A model generated the notes under the pieces. It saw only the letters and a program-made list of their open reading frames with translations, ran no database searches and was not told the origin of the DNA. Source: Theobroma cacao (Eukaryota > Streptophyta > Magnoliopsida > Malvales > Malvaceae). Taken from it: a DNA stretch of 64,000 nucleotides. This document shows, one piece after another, positions 35,548 through 47,956 of this stretch. Location of the stretch: assembly GCF_000208745.1 (NCBI RefSeq), contig NC_030852.1:3959460-4023459 (forward strand). Reading direction: 5' to 3'. The translations under genes and the position numbers were made by a program. Each line of letters starts with the position of its first letter. Within the stretch, counting starts at the first letter, position 1.

Positions 35548-36600
35548 GGGGCGGAGCGTCCCTTTGCATGCCCCCCCTCAAAATTCGTGAAATTTTTTAT
35601 ATATTATATATTTTTAAATGATTTTTTAAAATAATTTTTCATTAAATTATTAATATAATTAAAAAATAATAAAATAACTTTACAAGTTTCATTCAATTTG
35701 ATTCAAATTTTTAATTTTTTTTAATTTTTTAAGTTTCTCTACCCATCTTTTTTTTTCTTTTCTATCTTTATATTATGAAATTATAAAAAAGTAAAGTTTT
35801 TATTTAATTTTTTCTATTTATATTATTATTATTATTATTATTTATTTTTTTAATTTTATTTTATTTTTTCATATATTTTAAGTTTCTATAAATTTTTTTT
35901 TTAATTTTTACAAATCATCAATCATTATTTTTTTTTGTTATATAGGTTATATCTCTTGTCATGTTTTTTTTTTTTGTTATGTGGATTTTATTTTTAATTA
36001 TTTTAATTTTTAAAAATTAAAAAATTATTATATAATAATTCTTAAATATAAATTCTAGTGTTGCATTATTGGTTATTGTTTAAAATTTTACCAATATATT
36101 ATTTTTATTAATCTTAATTATATAAAAAAATTATCTTGAATATATGTTTTTTATATGCTTTACGTTTTATATTTTGTTAAAAGGAAATTATCTTGAGTGT
36201 AAGAAGAAATTATTAATTCTGTATATCGTATTTAACTATTTATATTTTATGCATTATAGTTTACTATTAGTATTATAAACTTAAATATAATAAAATAAAA
36301 ATATTGGATATTGATTACATTAATTTTTTAATCGTTTATATTGAGAAAGACAAGATTTCAGAAACAAAATAGATAATAAGTTTCTTACAAATAATTTAGT
36401 TATTTATATTAAAAAAAATATTACTATCATCGAATAAAATTTTGTAAGAGTATTATTATAAGTTTTTTTATTTATATATTATATAAAATTATTATCTATT
36501 ATAAATTTTTTTATTATTAATGGTTAAGTTCAATATATTAGTATTAAAAATTTTTAACTTTTATTCTTTTTAACCTTTGACTCTTCTAATAAAAATTGGC
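35548..36600. mobile_element. AT-rich degenerate DNA-element remnant
   Basis: It begins CAGGGGCGGAGCGTCCC, a form typical of the termini of common plant non-autonomous elements, and continues into very AT-rich sequence with an (ATT)n stretch (35821-35842). The right side ends near TTGGCTAACTCTACAC, possibly a degraded inverted end. Limits and superfamily are uncertain. Confidence 0.4.
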
Positions 36601-36819
36601 TAACTCTACACATACAAACAAGTACATTTGCTTTGGAGGAATGCCCTCATATTGCTTAGCGGGAGTCCTATTGATAGCTTGAGATTCTATTTTTGCATTT
36701 TTATCTCCATAAAAAATATGATAGATGGATAATTTTTATAGCCCAAATCATAGTTATAAAATCTGGTCCTATCTTTCTGTCTTATGCTTACGTGAAACCA
36801 TGCTTCTAAAAGATCAAGT

Positions 36820-37710
36820 GTACGAGGATGTTAGAGAATTACCAAGCATTAAAATTACAACAATTCCATGGTAAAGGGAATCTTCGTCAATGTGTTGCAC
36901 ACTTTGTGAAAACTGACAACAATGTTAATAATTATGAAGATTTTATGGTGAAGCAGTTCGTTTCCTTTTTATAAAGTAACGCCCTTTGACCTTTGATTAA
37001 TACATGAATCTTGAGCTTGGGACAATTGACAATTGGAAATAACTTGAGCATGAATTCCTCGATCATTTCTACAATACTCATCTTGTAGTTAGAATTGAAC
37101 TCACAACTTTATGTTAATGGAAAGGTGAGTTTGGGATTGATTATATCCACAGTTGGAGACATTTGAATCTTATCGCAAATTGCGATGATTCGAATCATTT
37201 ATTTTTTATATGTGCACTCAGAAAATGAAGTGGGGATTGCGTTAAATTCTTAAAAGGCATTAAGCTCAAGACTTTAGAAAAATTAACTACTCGAGCACAT
37301 GAAAGGGAATTAAGTATTGCAGCAATTAGAAGTTAAAGGCCTTGTGCGGGAGCCAATGAAGAGAAAGGAAATGCAAGACTTTCGTAAGGTGGTAAAAGCT
37401 TTGATTGATAAGGGTGAGACTTTAAACACTAAGCCCTTCAAAATGTCCACTAGTTCAAAGAAACTCAAAGAACATCCCTTTCTTGACTCCAATGTTGCAA
37501 ACATGTTAGAAAAACTTTTGAAGTTTAAGCCCATTCAATTGTCAAAAATGAAGCGACCTAAAGATGTTGATCGAGTAAACGACCTCAACTATTGCAAGCA
37601 CCGTTTTTATTAGTTGTCCTGTAGAAAAATGGTTTCATTTGGAAAGATAAAACCATGGGACTTTATAAAGATGGAAATTTAGAGCTTGAAAAAGAAATTG
37701 TGTCATCAAA
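36820..37710 (+). pseudogene. Gag remnant of a Ty3/gypsy (Tat-like) element
   Basis: Pieces in shifting frames match the gag of Tat/Ogre-type elements: LQQFHGKGNLRQCVAHFVKT and EDFMVKQFVSFL (36850-36975), a degraded IDNW...EFLDHFYNT part (about 37020-37080), TTRAHERELSI (37288-37320), then a longer open part (37317-37613) with MKRPKDVDRVNDLNYCKH near its end. Stops and frameshifts are frequent. No protease or polymerase follows, and no LTR is visible on either side. Confidence 0.65.
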
Positions 37711-38401
37711 TCTGATATTAATAACAAGTACCTAACGTGTTGAATACAATCATAAAATTTAGATCTTTCAACCCTACCATACTAACCCCAAATACAAAAG
37801 AGGTAATCGTTCTTTAAAAAAATTAAGGGTAATACTTGTACCACATAATTAAGGATCAAAACGATGAAAGATGGATCTAATTATTCGTCGAAAAGTTGGA
37901 AAGAAGAATCTTCTCTCAATGGTAAGTACTTGCTTTTTAAAACAAATGGTAAGCACTTTTCCTTGGTAACGCCAAAATTTTTGTGCAAACAGTAGAATTG
38001 GCGGGCACTAACAGATAAAAGATGTAAAAAGTAAAAACTAATAAACAATAATGCATTAATTAATTGTTTTAAGCATTATTTCCTCAATTTTTTTTTTCCA
38101 TCATGACAGGTGCAGTAAACGACGTCGTTTAGCCTTCTTTCAATTAAGAAAAAAGAAATTAATAGGTGACACGTGTCCACCCGTATTGCTATTTAGGAGG
38201 GGTTGCACAAACGCTCTATAGTACCTCCGGTAGACGAGAGTCAGACAATTTAGGATAGAGAAATGAATCATCGGAAAATGTAGGACTATGAAATATTAAA
38301 TTATTTAGGCTAAGATATTAGATAAGTTTCAAAATGTAAATAAGTTCTATCTTATGATTTGTATTGCAAATATGTCACATTCATCACGTGACTTTAACTA
38401 A
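37711..38401. other. Intergenic
   Basis: No gene recognised. A perfect palindromic G-box, GACACGTGTC, occurs at about 38167-38176, and a TAAACGACGTCGTTTAG palindrome at about 38115-38131. Both could be transcription-factor sites, but there is no gene beside them. Confidence 0.45.
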
Positions 38402-39236
38402 GAGCTTGTTTGGCTTAACTTTTTTTTTAATTTAAAAGTTATTATTAAGTTCTTATGAAAAATAATAGCTTTTAAAATTAAGCTAAAACTGTTTGGTAAA
38501 CTATTTAACAAAATAAATTATATAAGCTCTAATTTCGATTAAAATTATCATAAAGGATATTTATGTTATCTTTAATCACTTAATAAGTTATAACGTAATG
38601 CTTCTAGTTTGTATATAATTTTAAATGTTAAAATCGAAGAAATCAATAAAAAAAAGAATAATTTTCAAACTTGTATAGTAACAATAGTATTAGATTTTTG
38701 TTGATCTAATAAGCAATCGAATCATAATGCTTCAATTCCCAAAAAAGAAGAGAAAAGAGAAAACGATATATTTAATATTAAAATCCTTTTTGGTGAAAAA
38801 GAGAAAAAATCTTTAAATAGTATTTGAATACAGTTTTGAATTTTAGATTTTTTTTCTCTTAATCTTTGTAAGAACAAAAAAAAATTAGATTTTGATATTT
38901 TGTTGTTTGGTCTTTTGTTTTTTTGTTAGATTTTGTAAAGAGAGGTAGAAAAGAGAGAAATCATTATTTATGTTAAAAAATGGTAATTTGTAAAAGGAAA
39001 GAGATGAGAGAGAGATTAATTAAGAGAGGGATATTTATTGAAAATTAATGTGTTTTTAAAAGAAAAGAAGAAAAAGCTCCTTGCAGAAGCTTTTTTTTAA
39101 GCTCTTTTTTTAAAAATTTTGTTCTTAAAAAAAAAAAACTACTTTTTTTTAAGAGCTTATTAAAAAAACATGTTTGGTCTGGCTTTTACTTATAAGAGAT
39201 AGATAAGCTAAAAAAAAGTTTAAGCCAAACATGCAC
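38402..39236. mobile_element. PIF/Harbinger-like non-autonomous element (TAA target duplication)
   Basis: The left end GAGCTTGTTTGGCTTAA and the inverse of the right end, GTGCATGTTTGGCTTAAA, form terminal inverted repeats that continue into T-rich tracts. TAA flanks both ends (38399-38401, 39237-39239). The 3-bp TTA/TAA duplication and G(A/T)GC.TGTTTGG ends are typical of Tourist-like elements. It is 835 bp with no coding capacity. Confidence 0.75.
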
Positions 39237-39616
39237 TAAATCTAAAAATTTTGGACCAAATTATCCGTTAACATGACTTGAAGTTATGTGGATTTGAATT
39301 TTGTTAAATCATATTCATGTAGTAATTTTGTTTAGGCATTTATGACACAAACATTTTCATGTATACATATTAAAACATAATTATACATGTTTAATTAATC
39401 ATAAGTTAATCGTATTTAAACATATTAATTATGTCATAATGTGTAACTTACGTAATAAAACATGTCGAATTCGTGTCAAAAATTTTGACACGATTAATTT
39501 ATTGTGTCATATTTACATCAATTCATTTATCTGTTATACTTTCATCTTTACATGATACGATCACAATAGATAAGTGAATTGACAACCTTAACTTTAACAA
39601 ATGCTAAGCCCACGGA
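39237..39616. other. Intergenic, AT-rich
   Basis: No gene or repeat boundary recognised. Confidence 0.4.
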
Positions 39617-40130
39617 TAGGGGCGACTTTAGGATGAAGCCCCCAAATTAAGGGTTTTAAATCCTAAATTTTCATAAATTTTATAATTTTATAATAATAAT
39701 ATAATTAATTATATTAAAAATATACAAAAATTAAGATAATTAATAAAATATGTATCTATTCTTTCTCCACATCCTTATTGATTCTCAACTATTTATCTCA
39801 TTTTCTATTAAAAATATGTAAAAATTAAAATAATTAATAAAATGACATATTCTCTCACTTCTCTAATTATATGCCTAATAAATCTCAATTTTTTTTCACT
39901 TTGCAATTCTTACAATGCCATTAATTCTCAACTATTTCTACTCTTCATAATCAACTAAAAATAATATGTATTTAATTATCTCCTATCACTATTTCTTTTA
40001 TATATAAACTTAATTTTTTTTCAATTTATAATATCCACTTATAAATTTTCTTTCTTCATTTATTCTTTCTTCCTTAACTTCAATAAAACAAATGCCTCAT
40101 TTGAATATTTAATTTTATACCTTTAAAGTT
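39617..40130. repeat. Dispersed repeat, copy 1 (about 510 bp)
   Basis: The same sequence, in the same direction, recurs at 49931-50455 on the other side of the Athila-type element. Shared blocks include AAGGGTTTTA, TTTTATAATTTTATAATA, TTAATAAAATGACATATT and TTTCAATTTATAATATCCAC. The start AGGGGCGACTTTAGG looks like a DNA-transposon end. No coding capacity. Confidence 0.8.
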
Positions 40131-41675
40131 ATTAAGCCAGTATGGCCCATGGATAACTAACATCTTCCACATATATAGATTTTTATGTAACTTTTTCGAC
40201 ATGGCAAAATTAGTTGTGTTCACTTATATGTGTTTATTCCAATTAGTCAATTTTATAACATAAAAAACGTTAAGTAAGTTGCCACATATGCAATAACGGA
40301 TCTAGAATTTTGTATGAAAAGTGGTTAAAAGATAATTATATTATATATTTTAAGTTTTATATATAATAATAATAATAATAAATTAAACATTGAAGGGTGA
40401 TAACCGCTACCTATTACCACCTTAACTCCGTTGGTGCATGAATGCAAAAAATGTTAGTTAACCATGAATCTAATGACTTCTTAAAATCACGTGATGTCAT
40501 GTGACATATTTTAGTCGCCATAAAGATTAATTTATGTATAACGGAAAGATAGAGGTTTCTCCAAAAAAAAATAGATTAATGCTTATTGTATATGTCTTTC
40601 AAGATTCAAACAGAACCACTTAGCATGACCCAAACATGGCTCCTCCACTGTTGGGTCCAACATTTGTGAGATAAGATCCCTCTTTGTCTTCAAGTAAATG
40701 ATCCTTATAATATAATTTGATCATATGAAACTATTATTTAATGTCAACAATTTTATCCCAACTATTTATCCTATCAAGTGTGGCAAAAATCTATTGCTTC
40801 ATGTATTACAAAATCACCTATTCATCTCATCCTTGAATTTACCTAAAATCTTTTGCCAAATTAGATAAGAAAAAATGTTGGAAAAAGTGTTAGAGGCTTG
40901 GGCTGAGTGGCTTAGGCCTTGAACAAGTATATATTCATTAACTTAGTTTTTTTTTCTGTGACTATTTTTCAAACTAATAGCCAATAGAATTAACTTATCG
41001 TATTTATTGATTACTACGTAAGTAAAGCATTAAAGTTTTCTTTCTTGATTAAGCTAACTATATACATTTTTGTACAAGTTAAGCCTGGAAAAAGTAGAAT
41101 TACATTGAAGGCAAAATTTATTTCAAAATTAATGCATTTTATAAATGTTTTTTCTTGTGCTTTGGGATTTATAAATGTTACCGGAATTATATTTATCTAT
41201 ATATTTTATTTTTATTTATTAACAAGATGATATTATGATCGATTACTCGTGTATAAAATTATATATTTATTAATGTATTAAATATAAAGTTAAAATAAAT
41301 CACATTGGACTAAGGAAGCTAATATATTCAAATTAAACAAAACCATGTATCAATTTCTTTCTACAACTTCACTTTCTCATTTTGTTGTGCTCTATATATC
41401 AAACTTTCAGAATACACCATATGAGGAAAATAATGTTTTTTTATTCTACTAAAGTAGCTACTTCGTAAATTTTTTAACACTTTTGTACTAATTTAAAAAC
41501 ATATCTTTTCATTTAGATAAGTAGTATGGTAAAATTAAAAAATGAGAACCCGTAAATTAGTGTCAAAAGGTCTTGAATGGACTAAATCCATATTTTCAAT
41601 CTAAAAAACATATATGTTAGAAGAAAACTTTTATGCATAAACGTAAGACTTTTCTCATCTCTCGTTGATATAGAA
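40131..41675. other. Intergenic, AT-rich
   Basis: No gene. A small possible inverted-repeat element lies at about 40290-40437 (AACGGATCTAG near the left, CTTAACTCCGTTGG near the right) with an (ATA)n stretch inside. The ATAGAA target duplication of the next element is at 41670-41675. Confidence 0.4.
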
Positions 41676-43110
41676 TGTCAATTAAAATTTCACTATGCAA
41701 GTATATGTATCGAATAAACAGTATATTAGCAAGCAGAGTATCAATTCCACAGAGAATTGATTTAAAATTTTACTAAGTATTAAAATTAGAACAAATTAAT
41801 CTTATCCAAACACCCAAAATTAATTGATTAAATAAAACTAATTAACTAAAATTTAAACCAACAAGAAAATCAAAATAATAACTTGAGTAAATATCAAATC
41901 AAACAAGCCTAGAATTACAATATCCCTCACACTTTATCTAAATCTTACCTCTCTTCCTTAACTTATTTCAATGGGTTGAATTGCTAACCTAGAGTCATAA
42001 ATTATTTATAAAGGTCTCCCGACTCATCTTATAAAAATATATATTTTAACCAAAACACTATATCCCTATGTGAATTGAAGTTAAAATAGACTCATTAAGT
42101 TCAAGCTCTAATATGGCTACATATGGCCTATAGCTATATCCCTATCATATACGCAAATCAATTAATATGATCATACACTATCCCAATTTTAATCTACACT
42201 AAACTCCCTTTTTCAAGTTTGTTTAGGTTTCTAAATCAATTTAATTGGTGGCCAAGCAATTAAAAGCATTAAGAACAAATTAGAATAAACAATTCAAACC
42301 CCATTAAAGATAAATAAGAAAGAGATTAAAAATTAAAATTACATGTGAGTTTAATTGCAATCATAGAAAAAGAAAATTAACTACTCATGATTGCAAAAAC
42401 AAATAACATTGTATATAATTCAACCACTGAGAGTAACAAGAAAAATAAAAGCCAAGGAAGAAAACAAAACAAATATTTACCGCCTTGATCTCCGAGTTTC
42501 AGCCTCAACTTCTAGCTTCTAGAATCTCCCAAAAGTTGTCTATCCTAATATTCTTCAAAATATCCTATTTATACTAATAAATTGAACCTATACTTTTCTA
42601 AGTTGACCTATGGTTTAATTGGGCTTAAAAGTGTAATGAGAGGCCCAAAAAAATCAATTGTCAGCCTTTACAAATTTCTATTCTCCACATAGTACATCTA
42701 CCCATTTTTCAACGCGATTTTCTCTATCTTCAATGCAAAACTAGTAAAGTGATCTTATGAAAATTGTTGTTCTATCTTTTAGCTTTCCCATGGTTCAAGA
42801 ACTGAATCATTTGGCACTCTGTAACGCGAGTTATGGCCAAAAAACTAAAGCATATGCAAGCAAACTTTTGGGTCTTTCAACACCTCACTTTCCAAAATTA
42901 AGCTCAATTTCTTTTAACTTTTACGAAAATATAAAAACTAATAAATAACAATCAAATTAAAAAAATAACATAAAATTAAAATAACTCACTTAAAAATAAA
43001 CTAATTATAAAAACAACTAGAAATAAGTAGCTTATAATTGAAAATTTAGGACTTAGCTAATATTTCATAACAAAATTGGACTAAAATAATTCTATAAAAT
43101 AGAATTATCA
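41676..43110 (-). repeat. 3' LTR of the Athila-type element
   Basis: A 1,435-bp LTR, matching 47957-49828 except for an extra block of about 437 bp in the other copy. The two differ by many scattered substitutions, so the insertion is not very young. Confidence 0.88.
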
Positions 43111-43126
43111 CAAGCCCAAACTTAAG
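43111..43126 (-). other. Polypurine tract next to the 3' LTR
   Basis: On the minus strand TTAAGTTTGGGCTTG sits directly before the LTR start TGATAATTC. This is where plus-strand synthesis is primed in Ty3-type elements. Confidence 0.7.
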
Positions 43127-44360
43127 ATTTTGCTAGTCTTCGAGCAAAAGAAAATCTCAAAAAGAAAACTAAACATTAAAAATCCTTGAACGAGAGATAG
43201 AAGTGCCAAATCATGATTTTCTAAAGTTTCCTCATAAATTAACTCAAATTCCAACTTAAGGTAACATACAGCTAATCCTTAAATTCATGCATCAATTCAA
43301 GTGAAAACTTATTTTTTGAATGGACTTCCCATGTGCGTGTGAATGCTCTCTTACAAAGAATATCATACAATTCGAATTAGTTTATGCCAAATCTAAACAT
43401 AGATTAGTACTAGGATCCCATAAGTTTGCTTTTTATCTCTCTCTCCACTAATGCAGATTAACACTTATTCAAGGATCAATAGGTCTTTATCAAGCTTGTA
43501 ATGTAAGGCTAGAGTCAAGGTAAGATAAAGGATATGTTTACACTCAAATTCACCCTAAGCATTTAATCAATCTAGAATATATAAAGTGCCTAAATTTTTT
43601 TTTATAGCACCCCTAAACTTGAAGTAAGCTTTCCTTTGTACCACACATTTTATTTCTTTTTTTTTTTCAACCCCCAAACTTATTTTTGACAATTATAAAC
43701 AAAGGGTAATTTTGCTAACAACCATCATTTTTTTTTCACCTTTCTCCCTCAATTTATTCTTAGGCTCAAATCATTTTTTAGAAAGATTAAAATACTTAAA
43801 AGGTGAAAAGTTCAAATTGCTAGATTTAAATAAACAAGTCAAGGCTAACATAGTTGTGTAATTACAAAGAAAAGGTAAATTAGGCTCAAAAAGGGTGACT
43901 AAGGATAAGTATAATAAGGTAAGTTCAAAAAGGCTCAAAATATCCAAAGATGGCCTAAATCACTTCCTATCCTAAGTATTATCTAAGATTTCACCTCGAG
44001 AGAGAATCAAACAAATTCTAAAATTCTTGACTTCACTAAACTTTTTCATCAACATAAACTTTATCTAAATCACATAAAAATTCTAAGTAAAAGAGTATAG
44101 TGCTCAAATTATTGGAAGTCACATTCTAAAATAAAGCTAACACAAGAATATCACATAAAATTAAATCATAACTACATGCTTCCCAAAAGCTAAGAATCAA
44201 AAGATAATTAAAATATCATCTTAGGATTGGGACAATCATGAATGAGGTACAACTATCTCAAAATTTTTTTTTTTTAGAACATAGATAAAACATGCAAAAC
44301 ATAAATAAACATGCAAGACATATCTTAAAATAAAGCTAAATAAACAGAATAAAAAAATAA

Positions 44361-45055
44361 GCTACAAAATTCTAAACCACTCCCCCAAACTTAGAACAAA
44401 CATTGTCCTCAATGTTATAAAAGAAATTTAAAGGAAAAAGACAAGATACTCCCCTAACTTTGAAACTACAATCTACAAATCCTCCTCATCTTCACCGCCA
44501 AAATCGTCCTCAAAGTCTGAATCCATAGGCAACAAAGAAAAAGTAGTCATATCCATCTCGATGTGTTCGACATAGTCTCTCAAGCAACTGGAGAATGTGG
44601 GAAGAAGAAGAATAGAAAAAAAAATATTTAAAACCAAAAAAGTGGGCCTTACCAACGTCACGATGCTCAACCTTCAGCGCCGCGACGCTGAAACCCGAAG
44701 CATAATGCTTCAAGTGTCAAGAGATAAGCATCGCGACCTTCAGAAGTGAGCATCGTGGCATTGGTAAGGCCCACCTTTTTGGTTTTAAATATATTTTTTC
44801 TATTCTTCTTCTTCCCACATTCTCCAACTGCCTGAGAGACTATGTCGAACGCATTGGGATGGATATGACTACTTTTCCTTTGTTGCCTATAGATTTAGAC
44901 TCTGAAGATGATTTTGGTGGTGACGATGAGAAGGACTTGTAGACTGCAACTTCGAAGTTAGGGAAGTATTCTTGTCATTTTTCTTTAATTTTCTTTTATA
45001 ACATTGAGGACAATGTTTGTTCTAAGTTTGGGGGAGTGGTTTAGCATTTTGTAGC
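44361..45055. repeat. Long inverted repeat (arms of about 300 bp) inside the Athila-type element
   Basis: Arms at about 44361-44668 and 44745-45055 are close inverted copies around a loop of roughly 75-100 bp. Each arm, read outward, has the same short reading frame ending in an acidic tail (EDDFGGEDEEDL on the minus strand ending at 44473; EDDFGGDDEKDL on the plus strand ending at 44942) followed by an Athila-type polypurine tract (CTAAGTTTGGGGGAGTGG at 44377-44394 minus and 45022-45039 plus). So two 3' coding ends lie head-to-head. A transcript across it would fold into a long hairpin. Confidence 0.85.
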
Positions 45056-45251
45056 TTTTTTTCTATCTTTTTTTTATGTGGTTTTTTTTATTTTTTTTTA
45101 AACCAATTACCTGCAAAAAGGAAACATAAAAAGAATTAGATCACAAGAAATAAATTGTTACTAACAAATCTTAAATAAAAGATAAAAATAAGTAAGATTA
45201 AGGAGCTTGGGTTGCCTCCCAAGAAGCTCTCATTCATAATCACTAGCTTGA

Positions 45252-45950
45252 CTATAGCACCCCCTTTTTCAATTCTTCATCCTCGAAATATAGTCTGAAG
45301 CTCAGCCCATTCACCATGAATGTGCCCATACCCTTACTATCAATCTCAATTATTCCACAAGGATAAACATTTATTACTTTGAAAGGACCCCGCCATTTTT
45401 CTTTGCGTTTCCATGGAAAAAGCTTGAAGTATGATCGAAAAAGCATCATTACTTTTTGTCCAATCTCAAAAGGACAATTAAATGGTGGTAGAGGATGCTC
45501 CCTTGGTGATTGCTTGGGTTTTACAGGCAAAGATGGTGGCTTAAATTCAAAGATTGGTGCTTGTTCAATTGTAGGTGGAGAAATAGGTTCACCTTTGCCT
45601 TCATCAATTAACTCCACTCTATAGCAATAATTTGTAAAGCTAGGATGTCTATTTGCATTGAAAATATTAAACTCAATTACCTCTTCTTCAACTTTAAAAG
45701 TTATCTTACCTTCTCTCACATTAGTGATTGCACCTGCTGTAGCTAAGAATGGTTGTCCCAAGATTAAAGGAATTTGCAGATCCTCTTCCATCTCAAGCAC
45801 AATGAAGTCCACCAGAATGTAGAGATGCCCAACTTTAACCAATACATCCTCAATAATCCAAATAGAGTACTTGATTGTTCTATCTACTAATTTGTAAAGA
45901 AACTGTGGTAGGTTGTATCGTCCAAGTTTCTTAGCAATTGACAAAGGCAT
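45252..45950 (-). pseudogene. Retrotransposon protease fused to integrase C-terminal end
   Basis: A 232-codon open frame. Its first part, about residues 1-100, is the Athila aspartic protease region (MPLSIAKKLG, IIEDVLVKVG, DFIVLEMEED, PLILGQPFLATAGA); the catalytic DLG lies just upstream at about 45963-45974 and is cut off by a frameshift and stop. The second part, about 165-232, is the integrase tail (FEIGQKVMMLF, KWRGPFKVINVYPCG, VNGLSFRLYFEDEE). Everything usually between, including reverse transcriptase, has been lost. It cannot encode an active polyprotein. Confidence 0.8.
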
Positions 45951-45961
45951 GATTGAAACAC

Positions 45962-46416
45962 TTAACCCAAATCACATAAAGCTTTAGTAAATTTGAATCT
46001 ACCAATAATATAAAGGATGAAAAAACTCCCTAGATCCTTAAGTATTGGTGGAAGCTTGTTTTGAATTATTACGCCACACTCCTCAGTAAGTGCCATTGTT
46101 TCAAAATCTTTCAATTTCCTCTTCTTGGTTAAGATGTCTTTCAAGAATTTAACATAACTTAGCATGTTTTCTAAAGCTTCAGCAAAAGGGATATTTATGT
46201 GGAGCTTCTTGAAGACATTGAGAAATTTCTCAAACTGTTTATTAAGCTTTGCTTTTTCAACCTTTGTGGGAATAGTAGTGGAGGATAATTTGCTTGAGAA
46301 TTCCCTTGATTTTTAGCTTGCCCATTATCTGTCTTTTCCACTTCAACTTCTTTCTTAACAATTACCTTGTCATCATCTATATGCTCCTTTGAAGATTCAA
46401 TTGATTTTTCATTCAC
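45962..46416 (-). pseudogene. Gag-to-protease junction of the Athila-type element, frameshifted
   Basis: Two frames (46195-46416 and 45962-46165) cover the acidic linker (KKEVEVEKTDN), PLLFPQRLKKQ, MLSYVKFLKDILTKKRKL, TEECGVIIQNKLPPILKD and the approach to the protease site, FTKALCDLG. These are constant landmarks of Athila polyproteins. At least two frameshifts separate them. Confidence 0.75.
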
Positions 46417-46482
46417 CCCTTTAACTTCTTTTCCACTCCTAAGGGTAACTGCATTACAATGTTCCTTGCCTTTGGGATTGAC

Positions 46483-47709
46483 TTATGTATCACTTGGTAA
46501 GGCACATTGAGGCCTATTGTTGATGGAATTTGCAAGCTGTCCCACTTGGGTCTTAAGATTTCTCAAGGATGCACTATAGCTTTGAATTATGGCATCATTC
46601 TTTGATATATATTGCAAGAGAAATTCTTCCGTTTGGGATTCTTTTTCAAGAATTGGTAGTTTAGCTTGTTGTTGAAAATCAGGAGGCATGTTTGGGTTTG
46701 GATTGGAAGGCCCTGCATTGTTATTCCATGAAAAGTTGGGGTGGTTTCTCCAACCAGAATTGTATGTATTAGAATATGGGTTATTCTGCTGCCTATTGAA
46801 GTTCCCCACAAAATGGACTGATGCAGAATTGTATGAACATTGATCACTTGAATGACTATCTCCACACATCTTACAGACTGTAAATGAATTTTGAACTGTA
46901 TGAACTCCCAGTGTGTCAAACTTTTTAGAAAGTGCAGCCACTTCTGCAGCTACTTGAGCAATTAAGGTACCAAGTGCATCAATTTCATAAGCTCCAACAA
47001 CTTTTCTTGGACCTAACCTTTCTGAAGGCCATTGATAATTATTTAAGGCCATCTCTTCCAACAAATTATAAACATCCGCAGCATTCTTACTTATTAATGC
47101 CCCACCAGCAGCAACATCTATTGTGGTTTTTATTGACCCAATCAGCTCATTGTAGAATGTCTGAACTTGCAACCAATCAAGAATCCCATGATGTGGACAT
47201 CTTCTCAATAGTTCTTTAAACCTCTCCCAAGCTTCATACAAGGACTGACCATCAAATTGTGTGAATGAGGTGATATCATTCCTCATATTTGTAGTATTTG
47301 CAAGCGAGAAGAACTTTGTGAGAAAATTTTGAGTCAAGTCCTCCCATGTAGTGATAAACCCATTGGGTAGTGAATTAAGCCAGCTTTTTGCTTTATCCCT
47401 CAAAGAAAACGGAAACAGTCTCAATCTAATAGCATCATCAGTTACTCCATTTTATTTAAAGGAAATCTCTAGGAAATTTACCAAATGAGAATTAGGATCA
47501 TCATTGGGTAACCCACCAAGCTGGACTGAAGACTAAATCATCTGAATGTATGCTAGTTTAATTTCAAAATTATTTGCATTGGTGGAAGGTCTCTTAATGC
47601 TTTGGTGCAAACCTTGCAAAAGAGGAACAGCATAATTCCGTAGTGCTCTATTTGCTTCGAGAACCAGGTTAATAGCATTATTGCCATTGTTATTGTTATC
47701 CTCAGCCAT
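46483..47709 (-). pseudogene. Athila-type gag with two in-frame stops
   Basis: It starts MAEDNNNNGN (ATG at 47709). One frame continues to 46483 through two stops, TAG at 47533 and TAA at about 47458. The gag domain covers the middle (GLPNDDPNSHLVNFLEI, FPFSLRDKAKSWLNSLPNG, TTWEDLTQNFLTKFF, ERFKELLRRCPHHG, YNELIGS, AAGGALISKNAADVYNLLEE). Cys residues in VCKMCGDSHSSDQC form the zinc knuckle at about 46845-46875, followed by an Asn-rich region (FNRQQNNPYSNTYNSGW). Gag builds the virus-like particle in which the RNA is copied. Apart from the two stops it is well preserved. Confidence 0.85.
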
Positions 47710-47932
47710 TGTCTGATTTAAATCTGCAACGTGCAAATTCTCCCTTCGACGTCTTCTGAAAGTTTTTTCTATCTCAAGATCAAAACAAACAAAATTCAAG
47801 TTGTTTCTTATTTGCATATAATGACCAAAGATATCCACAAGCAAACAAAATATAATATTAAACAAGAAAAATAACATTTGAAGTAAGACTAAATTGTTTG
47901 GTATTAGTATTAATAAAATTTCTAGAAATAAT

Positions 47933-47950
47933 TTCCCAACAACGATGCCA
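47933..47950 (-). other. Primer-binding site, tRNA-Asp type, degenerate
   Basis: On the minus strand TGGCATCGTTGTTGGGAA follows the LTR end after a few bases. It corresponds to TGGCGCCGTTGCCGGGGA, the usual site in Athila elements, with C-to-T-type changes that suggest decay of methylated cytosines. Confidence 0.75.
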
Positions 47951-47956
47951 AAAACT

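Noticed and set aside
45379..45624. Plus-strand ORF of 81 codons
   Set aside because: Antisense shadow of the protease-integrase remnant.
46587..47219. ORFs of 110 and 95 codons
   Set aside because: Alternate-frame and antisense shadows of the Athila-type gag.
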